Assembly: GCF_023897065.1 (NCBI RefSeq)
Contig: NZ_JAMHIV010000001.1
Coordinates: 642,572 to 706,571 of the forward strand
DNA from: Crossiella sp. SN42
GTDB lineage: Bacteria; Actinomycetota; Actinomycetes; Mycobacteriales; Pseudonocardiaceae
Direction: 5' to 3'
DNA length: 64,000 nt
Below, piece after piece: positions 1-10,610 of the stretch. Both the position numbers and the translations under genes were made by a program. A model generated the notes under the pieces. The model was not told where the DNA came from. It made no database searches and saw only the letters and a program-made list of their open reading frames with translations. Within the stretch, counting starts at the first letter, position 1. Each line of letters starts with the position of its first letter.

Positions 1-2598
<2,598 letters not shown>

Positions 2599-2651
2599 TC
2601 AACCCTTGCGGGCGTCGAGCCAGCGTCATCGAGGACCCTTTCGGGCGGGTC

Positions 2652-2678
2652 CGTGAACGTTCACGTGAACGCTCACGG
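2652..2678. promoter_or_regulatory. Tandem LacI-type operators upstream of lacZ
   Basis: CGTGAACGTTCACG (2652-2665) is a perfect 14-bp palindrome. It is followed at once by a second, one-mismatch copy, CGTGAACGCTCACG (2664-2677), sharing two bases with the first. A central-CG palindrome of this form is typical of LacI/GalR-family operators. The cognate repressor is not next to it; the nearest LacI gene in the window is at 13217-14203. Confidence 0.7.
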
Positions 2679-2713
2679 GATGGTCGAAGTCTCACCCCCG
2701 CCGGCCGCGACTG

Positions 2714-3373
2714 TCAAGCAGTGCCCAGGTCACGGCCATGGAGATAGGTCAGCACGGCCAGCACGCGGCGGTTGGTGGTGTCGTCGGTGATACCGAGTTT
2801 GCCGAAGATCGAGGTGGTGTACTTGCTGATGGCGCTCTCGCTGAGGAACAGCCGCCGGCCGATGGCGTGGTTGGCCAGTCCCTCGGCCATCAGGGCGAGC
2901 ACCGAGTGCTCGCGTTCGGTGAGCCGCGCCAGCCGCCGGTTGGACGTGCCGCTGGCCAGGAGTTTGGCGATCACGGCCGGGTCGATCGCGGTGCCGCCGC
3001 CCGCCACGCGCTGGAGGGCGTCCATGAACTGGTCGGCGTCGAAGACGTTCTCCTTGAGGAAGTAGCCGACTCCCCCGGCGCCGTCGGCGAGCAGCTCGCG
3101 GGCGTAGAGCTGCTCGACGTGCTGGGACAGGATCAGCACCGGCAGGCCGGGGACCTCCTTGCGGGCGGCCAGCGCGGCCCGCAGCCCTTCGTCGGACTGG
3201 GTCGGTGGCATCCGGACGTCGACGATGGCGACCTCCGGGCGGTGGGTCAGCAGCGCGTCCAGGGTCTCCGGTCCGGTGCCCGCGGTGGCCACCACCTCGT
3301 GCCCGAACGCCTCCAGCAGGCGGACCATGCCGTCGCGCAGCAGGTAGAGGTCCTCGGCTACCAGGATTCGCAT
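2714..3373 (-). CDS. NarL-type response regulator
   Basis: 219-residue two-component regulator. The receiver domain (about 1-120) has the phospho-acceptor in VDVRMPP (Asp52), acidic residues VAED near the start and the conserved lysine in FLKEN. The C-terminal LuxR-type HTH (about 150-212) contains LTEREHSVLALMAEGL and ISKYTTSIFGKL. The ATG at 3373 lies inside the end of the upstream histidine kinase gene (16-nt overlap), so the two are translationally coupled and form one system. The signal is unknown; the divergent small membrane gene at 4742 is the most obvious local target. Confidence 0.93.
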   Translation of the reverse strand: MRILVAEDLYLLRDGMVRLLEAFGHEVVATAGTGPETLDALLTHRPEVAIVDVRMPPTQSDEGLRAALAARKEVPGLPVLILSQHVEQLYARELLADGAGGVGYFLKENVFDADQFMDALQRVAGGGTAIDPAVIAKLLASGTSNRRLARLTEREHSVLALMAEGLANHAIGRRLFLSESAISKYTTSIFGKLGITDDTTNRRVLAVLTYLHGRDLGTA

Positions 3374-4605
3374 GGCACCATCATCCGCGCTCGGGTCGGG
3401 CCGCCGGGCGGGCTGTCGATCTCCAGGGTGCCGTCGAAGACCGCGAGGCGGCGGCGCAGGCCGTCGAGTCCGCCGCCGGGCCGGGCGAGCGCGCCGCCCC
3501 GGCCGTTGTCCGCCAGGTCGACCACGATCGCGTTGTCCTGGCGGGTGATCACGATCCGCGCCTCGCTGGCGTGGGCGTGTTTGACCGCGTTGGTGAGCAG
3601 TTCGGCGATGCCGAAGTACACCGCGGACTCGATCGGCGGGTCCAGGGGCGGCAGGTCCTCGGCGCTGACCTCGGTCTCCAGCGGGCTGTCCAGGGCGAGG
3701 GCGCGCACGGCGTCGGTCAGGCCGCGTTCGGTCAGCACCGGCGGGCTGATGCCGCGCACCAGCTCCCGGATCTCGGTCAGCGAGGTGGCCGCGCCGGTCC
3801 GTGCCTGCCGCAGCAGCGCCTTGGCCTGCTCCGGGTTGGTCTCCATCAGCTTCTCCGCGGTGGCCAGGGAGAGGCCGAGCGCGACCAGGCGGGCCTGCGC
3901 GCCGTCGTGCAGGTCCCGTTCGATCCGGCGGATCTCGGCGGCCTGGGTGACCGTGGCGTCCGCGCGCTGGGCGGTCAGCTCCTCCACCCGGTCGGCCAGC
4001 GCCATGGTGACGGAGGCGCGCAGGAACCGGACGGCCACCGGTTCGAGGGCCCGCCAGGCGTACGGGGCGGTGGCCACGGCCACCAGCAGGCCGAGCACGC
4101 CGATGACGGGCGAGCCCTGGAGCAGTCCGAGGAGCGCGACCGCCACCCCGGCAGGCGGGACCGCGGCGAGCACGCCGACGGTGAGCGGTGCGATCGCGGT
4201 GAACCGCAGGTCGCGCCAGGTGGCCGGATCGCTCCACCACAGCCGCAGCCGCTGGTCCTGGCGGGCGTCCCGGCTGGTCCGCTCGTAGGAGAAGCCGTTC
4301 CACCAGTACCCGGTGGACATCCGCACCACCGGCGCGGCCTGCCGGTACCCGCCCGGGATCACGGTGCCGGTCCACCTGGATACGAGGCCGCGAGTCAGCC
4401 TGCACACCGGACGGGACAGCGCGACGGTGCCGATCCCCGCCCAGGCGAACGGCGCGAGCCAGGACCACGGGCCCGCGCCCCACCAGATCCACAGCCCCGC
4501 CGCGGCGGCCCACAGCACCGGCACCAGCAGGACGACCGCCAGCACGGCGCAGGCCCGCAGGAAGCCCGTGCCGGCACCGGCCAGCCAGATCACCAGCTTG
4601 CTCAT
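3358..4605 (-). CDS. Sensor histidine kinase, DesK/NarX-like (HisKA_3)
   Basis: 415-residue membrane kinase that should phosphorylate the response regulator encoded immediately downstream. The N-terminal 220 residues hold several hydrophobic segments (residues about 3-25, 30-55, and two around 140-190) interrupted by a hydrophilic stretch, as in actinobacterial sensor domains of this group. The dimerisation/phospho-acceptor box is RDLHDGAQARL (His233). The ATPase domain shows FGIAELLTNAVKHAHA (N box) and DNGRGG (G box). The ATG at 4605 is chosen because it begins the first membrane segment; no strong Shine-Dalgarno is seen. An upstream in-frame start at 4749 would overlap the divergent gene. 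Confidence 0.88.
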   Translation of the reverse strand: MSKLVIWLAGAGTGFLRACAVLAVVLLVPVLWAAAAGLWIWWGAGPWSWLAPFAWAGIGTVALSRPVCRLTRGLVSRWTGTVIPGGYRQAAPVVRMSTGYWWNGFSYERTSRDARQDQRLRLWWSDPATWRDLRFTAIAPLTVGVLAAVPPAGVAVALLGLLQGSPVIGVLGLLVAVATAPYAWRALEPVAVRFLRASVTMALADRVEELTAQRADATVTQAAEIRRIERDLHDGAQARLVALGLSLATAEKLMETNPEQAKALLRQARTGAATSLTEIRELVRGISPPVLTERGLTDAVRALALDSPLETEVSAEDLPPLDPPIESAVYFGIAELLTNAVKHAHASEARIVITRQDNAIVVDLADNGRGGALARPGGGLDGLRRRLAVFDGTLEIDSPPGGPTRARMMVPCESW

Positions 4606-4741
4606 GTGTCCACTGTGCACCCGCGGGGCCGGCTCCGGGAGTGGGGCCAGACCCACTCCGCCGGGCGTCCAGACCCATACCGGCCCGGCCGCGCGCTGCC
4701 TAGCGTCGAGTCCACATCGGACAACAGCAGGGAGCGGAAAC

Positions 4742-5116
4742 ATGGGCACAGTGAAGAAACTCGTCGCCGTCTACGGGGTGATCAGTGTCGCGGTCCTCGC
4801 CGTGGTGATCATCCTCTCGGCCACCGGTGGCGAGGTGAGCTCGTTCATGTGGGGTCGCGCGGGCGGCATGGTGGCCAGCGCCGTGGTGACCTACTGGCTG
4901 GCCGAGCGAGCCGCGCGCGGGGCCCGGTGGGCGTATGTGCGGGTGCGGATCATCTGCGTGGTGGTGCCGATCGCGGTCATCGCCATGGACAGCATTCCCG
5001 GCGCGCTGCCGGTGTGGTTCGCCGCGACGCAGATCGCGGGCGCGCTCGCGCTCATCCCGGCCGCGGTGCTGGTCAACCGGGCCGGGCTGCGCGCGGCCTT
5101 TCCCAAGCCGAGCTGA
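4742..5116 (+). CDS. Small membrane protein, four predicted TM segments
   Basis: 124-residue protein of unknown function. It has hydrophobic segments at about residues 7-28, 34-52, 62-82 and 88-112, and a short basic tail. ATG 4742 follows AGGGAGCGG with good spacing. It is transcribed divergently from the histidine kinase operon with only about 136 bp between the starts, which suggests that the two-component system controls or senses it. I do not recognise the family. Confidence 0.75.
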   Translation: MGTVKKLVAVYGVISVAVLAVVIILSATGGEVSSFMWGRAGGMVASAVVTYWLAERAARGARWAYVRVRIICVVVPIAVIAMDSIPGALPVWFAATQIAGALALIPAAVLVNRAGLRAAFPKPS

Positions 5117-5120
5117 CCGG

Positions 5121-5354
5121 TCACTCCTCGGTGGCGCTCGCCCTCCCCTCCGCGGTGTAGCGCAGCAGGAAGGCGAGCACCCCGGCGATGGCCGCGGTGA
5201 CGCAGGCCAGGTCGGTGACCGGGCCGCCGAAGGTCTTGACCAGCGAGCCGGAGCCGAGCAGCAGGCCGAGGGACTGGCCTGCCACGGCCAGCACCCCGGC
5301 GAGCAGGAACGCGAGCAGGCACAGGCGGCTGGCGGTGAGCAGGACGCGGTGCAC
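5121..5354 (-). CDS. Small hypothetical membrane protein, two TM segments
   Basis: 77 residues with two hydrophobic helices (about 4-33 and 46-64) and an acidic C-terminus. The GTG at 5354 is chosen because AAGGAG lies 9 nt upstream. It starts 20 nt after the permease gene and ends next to the convergent gene at 4742-5116, so it is probably the last gene of the acid-sugar operon. It is too short for a normal TRAP small permease (DctQ, about 160 residues) but could be an accessory subunit; this is a guess. Confidence 0.6.
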   Translation of the reverse strand: MHRVLLTASRLCLLAFLLAGVLAVAGQSLGLLLGSGSLVKTFGGPVTDLACVTAAIAGVLAFLLRYTAEGRASATEE

Positions 5355-5374
5355 GGGCGCACTCTCCTTCGCGG

Positions 5375-6721
5375 TCAGCTGGGCAGCCACAGCACGCCGA
5401 CGGCCAGCAGCACGCCGAAGAGCAGGGTGGGCAGCAGGTAGTAGAGGACGACCGGGACGAACACGCGCACCGGGTTGATCTCGGCGATGCCCGCGGCCAC
5501 GTACAGCGGCGCGGCGCCGGGCGGAGAGCAGCCTTCGGAACTGGCCCAGACCAGGATCGCGGCGAAGGCCACGTGCGGCGGGATACCGGCCGCGGTCAGC
5601 GCGGCGAAGGCGACCGGGCCGACCGCGGCCACCGTGGAGGTGGTGTTGAGCGGTCCGGCCACGACCACGATCACCAGGCCGACCACGATGGCCGCGACCA
5701 GCGGCGACACCCCGGTCAGCCCGGCCAGCAGCGGGGTGAGCTGGGCGCCCAGGCCCAGGGTGCTGAGCACGTTGGAGGCGGCGAAGGCGGCGATCATGGT
5801 GACGCCGACGAGGCCGAGCTTCGGGCCGACCCGGCCCAGCAGCTCCCACCACTGGGCCCGGCCCGAGGGCAGGGAGCGCCGTTCCACCAGGAGTCCGGCC
5901 AGCAGCAGCACCACCGGCAGCCAGACCAGCAGCGGGACCTCCTTGGCCACCGAGACCCCGGTGTGCGCGGAGACCAGGTCGCTGGTGGGTGGCGCGGTGA
6001 GCAGGACCGGCACCGCGATGGAGGCCAGCACCAGCAGCGAGGTCCAGCCCGCGCGGAAGGAGCGGCGGAACGGGTGCACGTCGGCCGGGTTCATCGCGCC
6101 CACCCCGCGCCTGGCCACGATCGCGTAGGCCACGATCAGGCGCATCACCACCATCCACGCGCCGGTGACGAACATGGTGGCCACCATGCCGCCGGTGCCC
6201 AGCACGGGCAGCACGGTCGGCGCGGCCAGCAGGATGAAGAACGCGCCGCTGAACGGGAAGGTCGCGCCGACGCCCGCGTTGCCGGACAGGACGAGCGCGG
6301 CGGTCTCCCCGCTGGCGCCGGAGCGCTTCATCCACGGGATGGTGATGGAGCCGATGGTGGCCACGATCGCCGCGCCGTTGTGCGCGACCGCGCCGAACAG
6401 TCCGGAGGCCACCGTGGCGGCGTAGGCCGAGCCGCCGCGGCGGCGGCCCAGCACCGAGCTGAGGATGTCGACCAGGCGCTGCACCAGGCCGGTCCTGGTG
6501 AGCAGTTCGCTGACGAAGACGAAGGCCAGCGCGGCGAAGGTGATCTCCGACTTCAGCCCGTCCACCAGGCCCTGCCAGCCGACCGCGAGCGCGTCCCGGC
6601 CGGCGAACGCGGCGGTGACCAGGAAGCCGACCACCATCGCCTCGCCGATGTTGCGCTTGAGCACGGCGTTCCACAGCACGATGGCGGCGATGAAGGCCAC
6701 CAGGGCGTACACGGCGTTCAT
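5375..6721 (-). CDS. TRAP/DctM-like permease of the acid-sugar operon
   Basis: 448-residue integral membrane protein with about 11-12 hydrophobic segments. Re-entrant-like motifs such as LSGNAGVGATFPFSGAFF and ASSEGCSPPGAAPLY resemble large permease subunits of the TRAP (DctM)/TctA type. It probably imports the carboxylic sugar acid metabolised by the enzymes upstream in the operon. The start overlaps the preceding gene by 4 nt (ATGA). No clear DctQ partner and no conventional exported DctP are seen, so it may act alone or with the unusual binding protein encoded just upstream. Substrate inferred from context only. Confidence 0.75.
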   Translation of the reverse strand: MNAVYALVAFIAAIVLWNAVLKRNIGEAMVVGFLVTAAFAGRDALAVGWQGLVDGLKSEITFAALAFVFVSELLTRTGLVQRLVDILSSVLGRRRGGSAYAATVASGLFGAVAHNGAAIVATIGSITIPWMKRSGASGETAALVLSGNAGVGATFPFSGAFFILLAAPTVLPVLGTGGMVATMFVTGAWMVVMRLIVAYAIVARRGVGAMNPADVHPFRRSFRAGWTSLLVLASIAVPVLLTAPPTSDLVSAHTGVSVAKEVPLLVWLPVVLLLAGLLVERRSLPSGRAQWWELLGRVGPKLGLVGVTMIAAFAASNVLSTLGLGAQLTPLLAGLTGVSPLVAAIVVGLVIVVVAGPLNTTSTVAAVGPVAFAALTAAGIPPHVAFAAILVWASSEGCSPPGAAPLYVAAGIAEINPVRVFVPVVLYYLLPTLLFGVLLAVGVLWLPS

Positions 6722-7395
6722 GCGGGCAGCAGCCCGGCCTCGGCGAAGGCGGCGACCGCCTCCGGGCCGGTGAGGAAGTCCAGCAGCTCGCGCGCCTGCG
6801 GACCCGCGGTCACGCCGAGTGCGATGGACAGTTCGCTGTACTGCTGGACCTCCTCCGGCAGCGGACCGGCGATCCGGACTTGCGGCACGAAGGCCAGTTC
6901 GCTGAGCTGTTGCACGGCGAGGTCGGCGCGGCCATCCAGGAGGGCTTCGGCGGTGAATCCCTTGGGCAGCACGGTGGCGCGGGCGTTCACCTGTTCCGCG
7001 ATGCCCAGCTCCTCGATCAGGTTGGCGAAGTGGATGCCGCTGGCTCCGGTGCGGGAGTAGGCGACCGAGCGGGCCGAGGTGAGCGCAGTGCGCAGATCGT
7101 CCACTGTGGACAGATTGGGCAGGTCGGCCTCCGCTGGCACGGCAACGCCGATACCGCTGCGGGCCAGCGCTTTCTGGGAGGCCGGGTCGATGGCGCCCAG
7201 CTCGGCCAGGGCGGGGAAGGCCCCGGAGATCGCGATCAGCACCTCCGGCCGCGCACCCTCGGTGATGCGGTTGACCAGCACGGTGGTCGGGTCGTAGCTG
7301 ACCTCGACCGGCGCGGCGGTGAAGGCGGGCAGCACCGCGTCCAGCGCGGTGCGCACGGAGAGCGCGCTGAACAGGGTGAGCGGTGGCTGGGTCAT
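6718..7395 (-). CDS. ModA-like substrate-binding domain protein without signal peptide
   Basis: 225 residues resembling the type-II periplasmic binding fold of ModA-like solute-binding proteins: LTLFSALSVRTALDAVLPAF near the start and a two-lobed layout with YSRTGASGIHFANLIEEL in the middle. The N-terminus (MTQPPLTLFSAL) has no export signal or lipobox, so it should remain cytoplasmic unless the true start is elsewhere; no in-frame upstream alternative with a signal is apparent because the previous gene overlaps by 4 nt. Its position between the permease and the aldolase ties it to acid-sugar use. It could be an intracellular sensor or a non-classical carrier. Confidence 0.72.
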   Translation of the reverse strand: MTQPPLTLFSALSVRTALDAVLPAFTAAPVEVSYDPTTVLVNRITEGARPEVLIAISGAFPALAELGAIDPASQKALARSGIGVAVPAEADLPNLSTVDDLRTALTSARSVAYSRTGASGIHFANLIEELGIAEQVNARATVLPKGFTAEALLDGRADLAVQQLSELAFVPQVRIAGPLPEEVQQYSELSIALGVTAGPQARELLDFLTGPEAVAAFAEAGLLPA

Positions 7396-8000
7396 GGCGG
7401 GTCCGTTCGGCTGGGGACGAGGGTAGTGGGCAGGCCGCGGGTGAGCAGCAGGATCGCGGCGGTGTGTTCGAGCTCTTCCAGGGCGTCGAGCGCGGTGTCC
7501 GGGTCGGGGCCGCAGACCACGGGTCCGTGGTTGGCCAGCAGCAGGGCGTGGTGCTCGTGGGCGGCTTCGGCCACGAGTGGGCCGAGGGCCGGGTCGCCGG
7601 GTGCGTGGTAGGGCAGCAGCGGGAGCTTGCCGATGCGCAGGGTGAAGTAGGCGGTCAGCGGGGGGATGGCGTTGGCGGGGTCGAGTCCGGCCAGGCAGGA
7701 CACCGCGGCGGCGTGGGTGGAATGGGTGTGCAGCACGGCATTCGCCTGCGGGCGCTGCCGCAGCACGGCCGCGTGCAGGAAGGCCTCTTTGGACGGTGGC
7801 GGGCCGCTGAGGTGCCGTCCGCGCAGGTCGATCTCGGACAGGTCCTCGGCGGTGAGTGAGCCCAGGGACGCGCCGGTCGGGGTGATGAGTAGGTGCTCGC
7901 CCGCGCGGAGGGAGACGTTGCCGGTGCGGCCGTGGGTGAGTCCGCGCGCGTGCAGCGCTCGGGCCGTGGCCACCACCTGCTCTCGCAGTTGCCGGGTCAT
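7392..8000 (-). CDS. Class II aldolase/adducin family protein, OtnC-like
   Basis: 202-residue zinc-dependent aldolase-fold protein. The metal-binding histidines are visible in VLHTHSTHAAAV and in the later HEHHALLLANHGPVVCG; TGNVSLR and TPTGAS near the start are the phosphate-binding loops of the family. Beside an OtnK kinase the best-supported role is 3-oxo-tetronate 4-phosphate decarboxylase, giving dihydroxyacetone phosphate and CO2. It overlaps the kinase gene upstream and the binding-protein gene downstream by 4 nt each. Other class II aldolases (fuculose- or ribulose-phosphate) share the fold, so the exact reaction is an inference from context. Confidence 0.85.
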   Translation of the reverse strand: MTRQLREQVVATARALHARGLTHGRTGNVSLRAGEHLLITPTGASLGSLTAEDLSEIDLRGRHLSGPPPSKEAFLHAAVLRQRPQANAVLHTHSTHAAAVSCLAGLDPANAIPPLTAYFTLRIGKLPLLPYHAPGDPALGPLVAEAAHEHHALLLANHGPVVCGPDPDTALDALEELEHTAAILLLTRGLPTTLVPSRTDPP

Positions 8001-9223
8001 GAGTCCGGTCCCGAGGCGGTGGCCAGCAGCTCGGGGCCGCCGAAGTTGCCGGATTTGAGCAGCAGCAAGGGATGTGCGGGGTCCACTGGCTTGATCCAGG
8101 GCACGCCGGGTGCGGCCTCGGTGCCGACCGCGCCGCCGCGCACGCCCAGCGCGGCCACCACCGCGCCGGAGGTCTCTCCCCCGGCGGTGATCAGCCTGCG
8201 GATGCCGCGTTCGACCAGGCCGAGCGCGATCAGGCCGGTGGCGCGCTCCAGGATTCGCGCCGAGTTCGCCACGCCCAGGATGTCCTGGACCTGGCGGAGT
8301 TCGGCCGGGCTCATCGAGGAGTAGATCAGCGGGCCGTCCGCGCCGGTGCTGTCGAACCAGGCGAGCGCGCGGGCGGCGAGGGCCTCGGGGTCGGGGAGGG
8401 CGACCGGGTCCAGGCGGTGTGCGGGCCTGCCCTGGCGGAGCAGTTCCGCGACCTGTTCCAGGGTGCGGGCCGAGCAGCTGCCGGAGAGCACCGCGGCCGG
8501 TCCGCTCGGGTGGAAGTCGTCCTCGGGTGGGCGGCCGCTGCCGGTGGCCGCGGCGAGACCGCCTGCCAAGCCCGCCGCTCCGGCGACCAGTGGCGCGTTC
8601 GCCAGTGCCCGGCCCAGCACCAGCAGGTCCTCCTCGGTGGTCGCGTCGGCGAGCAGGTAGCGGGCGGTGGCCTGCTGGATCGCTTGCCGCACAGCGGTTT
8701 CGCCCGCGCGCACGGTGTCGTGGGTGAGCAGGCCGACTGGCTGGTGGAGCTGGGCGTGCAGCAGGTGGACCAGGTTCGACTCGCGCATCGGGGTCACCGG
8801 GTGCTCGCGCATCGGCGAGTCGGCCAGCAGCTGGTCGCCGACGAACAGGTGGCCGCGGTACTGGGTGCGGCCGTGCCGCGGCGAGCTGGGCGTGGTCACC
8901 ACGGGGTCGGCGTCCAGCGCGGTGGCCAGGGCGGCCAGTACCGGGCCGATGTTGCCGTCGCTGGTGGAGTCGAAGGTGGAGCAGTACTTGAAGTAGACCT
9001 GCCGGACCTGGCGTGCGCGCAACCATTTCAGGGCGCGCAGCGAGTCCGCGACCGCGGTGGCCGCCGGGGCCATCCGGCTGGTCAGCGCCACCACCACGGC
9101 CTCCGCCGCGGGCAGGTCCGGCTCCGGCACGCCGAAGTAGAGCAGGGTGCGCAACCCGTTGCGGCGCAAGGCCACGGCCACGTCGGTGGCCCCGGTGACG
9201 TCGTCGGCGATCGCCCCGATCAT
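7997..9223 (-). CDS. Four-carbon acid sugar kinase, OtnK/DUF1537 family
   Basis: 408-residue kinase phosphorylating 3-oxo-tetronate (or a related acid sugar) with ATP. It starts with the family hallmark MIGAIADDVTGATDVAVAL (substrate-binding Asp-Asp). KYCSTFDSTSDGNIGPVL and RTQYRGHLFVGDQLL lie in the N-terminal domain. The C-terminal nucleotide-binding domain contains LITAGGETSGAVVAALGV and ends with LLLKSGNFGGPELL, as in OtnK. Length matches the family (about 400-440). ATGA overlaps on both sides. Combined with the aldolase and isomerase genes it defines the pathway as tetronate (threonate/erythronate) catabolism. Confidence 0.92.
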   Translation of the reverse strand: MIGAIADDVTGATDVAVALRRNGLRTLLYFGVPEPDLPAAEAVVVALTSRMAPAATAVADSLRALKWLRARQVRQVYFKYCSTFDSTSDGNIGPVLAALATALDADPVVTTPSSPRHGRTQYRGHLFVGDQLLADSPMREHPVTPMRESNLVHLLHAQLHQPVGLLTHDTVRAGETAVRQAIQQATARYLLADATTEEDLLVLGRALANAPLVAGAAGLAGGLAAATGSGRPPEDDFHPSGPAAVLSGSCSARTLEQVAELLRQGRPAHRLDPVALPDPEALAARALAWFDSTGADGPLIYSSMSPAELRQVQDILGVANSARILERATGLIALGLVERGIRRLITAGGETSGAVVAALGVRGGAVGTEAAPGVPWIKPVDPAHPLLLLKSGNFGGPELLATASGPDS

Positions 9224-9843
9224 CGGCCCACCAACGCCTTCAGCCGTTCCGCCGCGCTGCGCGGGCCGGAGAACACCGGCAGGCCGGTCCGGGTGGCCAG
9301 CGGCGCGGTGGCCGGGGCGAGAGTGTACTGGGCCAGCAGCACAGCGTCCACAGTGGACAGATGGCGTTCAGCGGCCGTCAGCAGGAGGTTGGTCAGCTCC
9401 TCGCCGGTCGCGGTGAACGCCTCCGGCACGTGCAGGCCCACCAGCTGGGTTCCCGGCGCGCGGGCGCGGAGCCGGGTGAGTGAGTCGCGCAGCGCGGCCG
9501 CCACGGAGGCCAGTACCAGTACCCGGCGCGGACCGAGCGCCAGCAGGTCGTCGAAGGCGGCGTCGTCCGGGGCGAGCACGGGCACCGGCGCGGCGGTGGC
9601 GCGGGCCAGCTCGCCGTAGAGCGAGCAGGTCAGCAGCACCGCGTCCGCGCCGCCGCGCACCGCGTAGTCGATGAGTCGCCGCATCCGTTCGGCCAGGTCG
9701 GGGGTGAGGCCCTCGCTGGCGTCGGCCAGCAGCTTGTCGTCGAGCAGGGTCCACGGCTCCGCGGCCGGGAAGCGCTCGGCCAGCGCGGCGGTGGCCGGGC
9801 CGATCGCGCCGGGGGTCGCGTTGATCAGGGCCACCCTGGTCAT
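9220..9843 (-). CDS. Asp/Glu/hydantoin racemase-like protein with a single catalytic Cys
   Basis: 207 residues with the racemase-superfamily layout: INATPGAIGPATAAL near the start, VLLTCSLYGELA (Cys73) in the first half and VLLAQYTLAPATAP where the second active-site cysteine would normally lie. Racemases of this superfamily use two cysteines; here only the first is present and the second site reads Ala-Gln, so simple racemisation is doubtful. A one-cysteine chemistry like maleate isomerase or arylmalonate decarboxylase relatives, or a lyase/isomerase step on the acid sugar, is possible. It overlaps both neighbours by 4 nt in the acid-sugar operon. Confidence 0.8.
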   Translation of the reverse strand: MTRVALINATPGAIGPATAALAERFPAAEPWTLLDDKLLADASEGLTPDLAERMRRLIDYAVRGGADAVLLTCSLYGELARATAAPVPVLAPDDAAFDDLLALGPRRVLVLASVAAALRDSLTRLRARAPGTQLVGLHVPEAFTATGEELTNLLLTAAERHLSTVDAVLLAQYTLAPATAPLATRTGLPVFSGPRSAAERLKALVGR

Positions 9844-10610
9844 CGGGTCTCCTGTCTGGTCCAGCCCAGCCCGTCGGGGCTGTGCGGGCGGTACTCGCAG
9901 CCGATCCAGCCCTCGTGCGCGCGCAGCGCCTCGAACACCGCGGGCCACGGGAGGTCGCCGGTGCCGGGCTCGCCACGGCCGGGCACGTCGGCGATCTGCA
10001 CGTGGCTGGTCAGCGGCAGGAACTTGGCCAGCGCCGCCAGCAGGTCCGGTTCGTCCTGCTGGGCGTGGTAGACGTCGAAGAGCAGGCCGACGTGGTCCCC
10101 ACCGACCGCTTCCACCGCGGCGGCGGCGTGGGCCTGGTCGTCGAGCAGGAAGCCCGGCGCGTCCCGTTTGTTCTGCGCTTCCAGCACGATCCGCACGCCG
10201 GAGTCGCGGGACTGCTGGGCCGCCCAGGCGATGTTGGCCACGTAGCAAGCGAAAGCGCGGTCGCGGCTGAGGTGCGCTGGCCGTTTTCCGGCAGGCACGT
10301 GCAGGAACGAGGCGCCCAGCTCGACCGCGTAGCCCAGGCCGAGGGCCAGTCCGGCGCGGAACTCGGCCCTGCGCTCCGGCAGGCAGGCGGTGCCCACCTC
10401 GCCGGGACCGCCCATCGGCGAGTTGATCAGCACCTGGGTCAGGCCCGCGTCGGAGAGCCTGCGGCGCAGCGTGGCGGCCGGGTGCGGATACGGGTCGGGG
10501 TACTCCACGGCGGTGAACCCGGCGGCGGCCGCGGCCGCGAAGCGCTGCTCGAAGGGCAGTTCGGTGAACAGCCACTTGAGGTTCGCGGCCAGCCGCGCGG
10601 TGCCGATCAC
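9840..10610 (-). CDS. Hydroxypyruvate isomerase-like TIM barrel protein, OtnI-like
   Basis: 256-residue AP-endonuclease-2-type TIM barrel sugar isomerase. MIGTARLAANLKWLFTELPF with GFTAVEYPDPYP is typical of Hyi/OtnI proteins. Metal ligands are seen in IVLEAQNKRDAPG (Glu), LLFDVYHAQ (Asp, His), SHVQIADVPGRGEPGTG (Gln/Asp) and WIGCEYRP (Glu). In OtnK pathways this enzyme interconverts 2-oxo- and 3-oxo-tetronate. The gene overlaps the dehydrogenase upstream and the racemase-like gene downstream by 4 nt. Length and motifs are normal. Confidence 0.88.
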   Translation of the reverse strand: MIGTARLAANLKWLFTELPFEQRFAAAAAAGFTAVEYPDPYPHPAATLRRRLSDAGLTQVLINSPMGGPGEVGTACLPERRAEFRAGLALGLGYAVELGASFLHVPAGKRPAHLSRDRAFACYVANIAWAAQQSRDSGVRIVLEAQNKRDAPGFLLDDQAHAAAAVEAVGGDHVGLLFDVYHAQQDEPDLLAALAKFLPLTSHVQIADVPGRGEPGTGDLPWPAVFEALRAHEGWIGCEYRPHSPDGLGWTRQETR

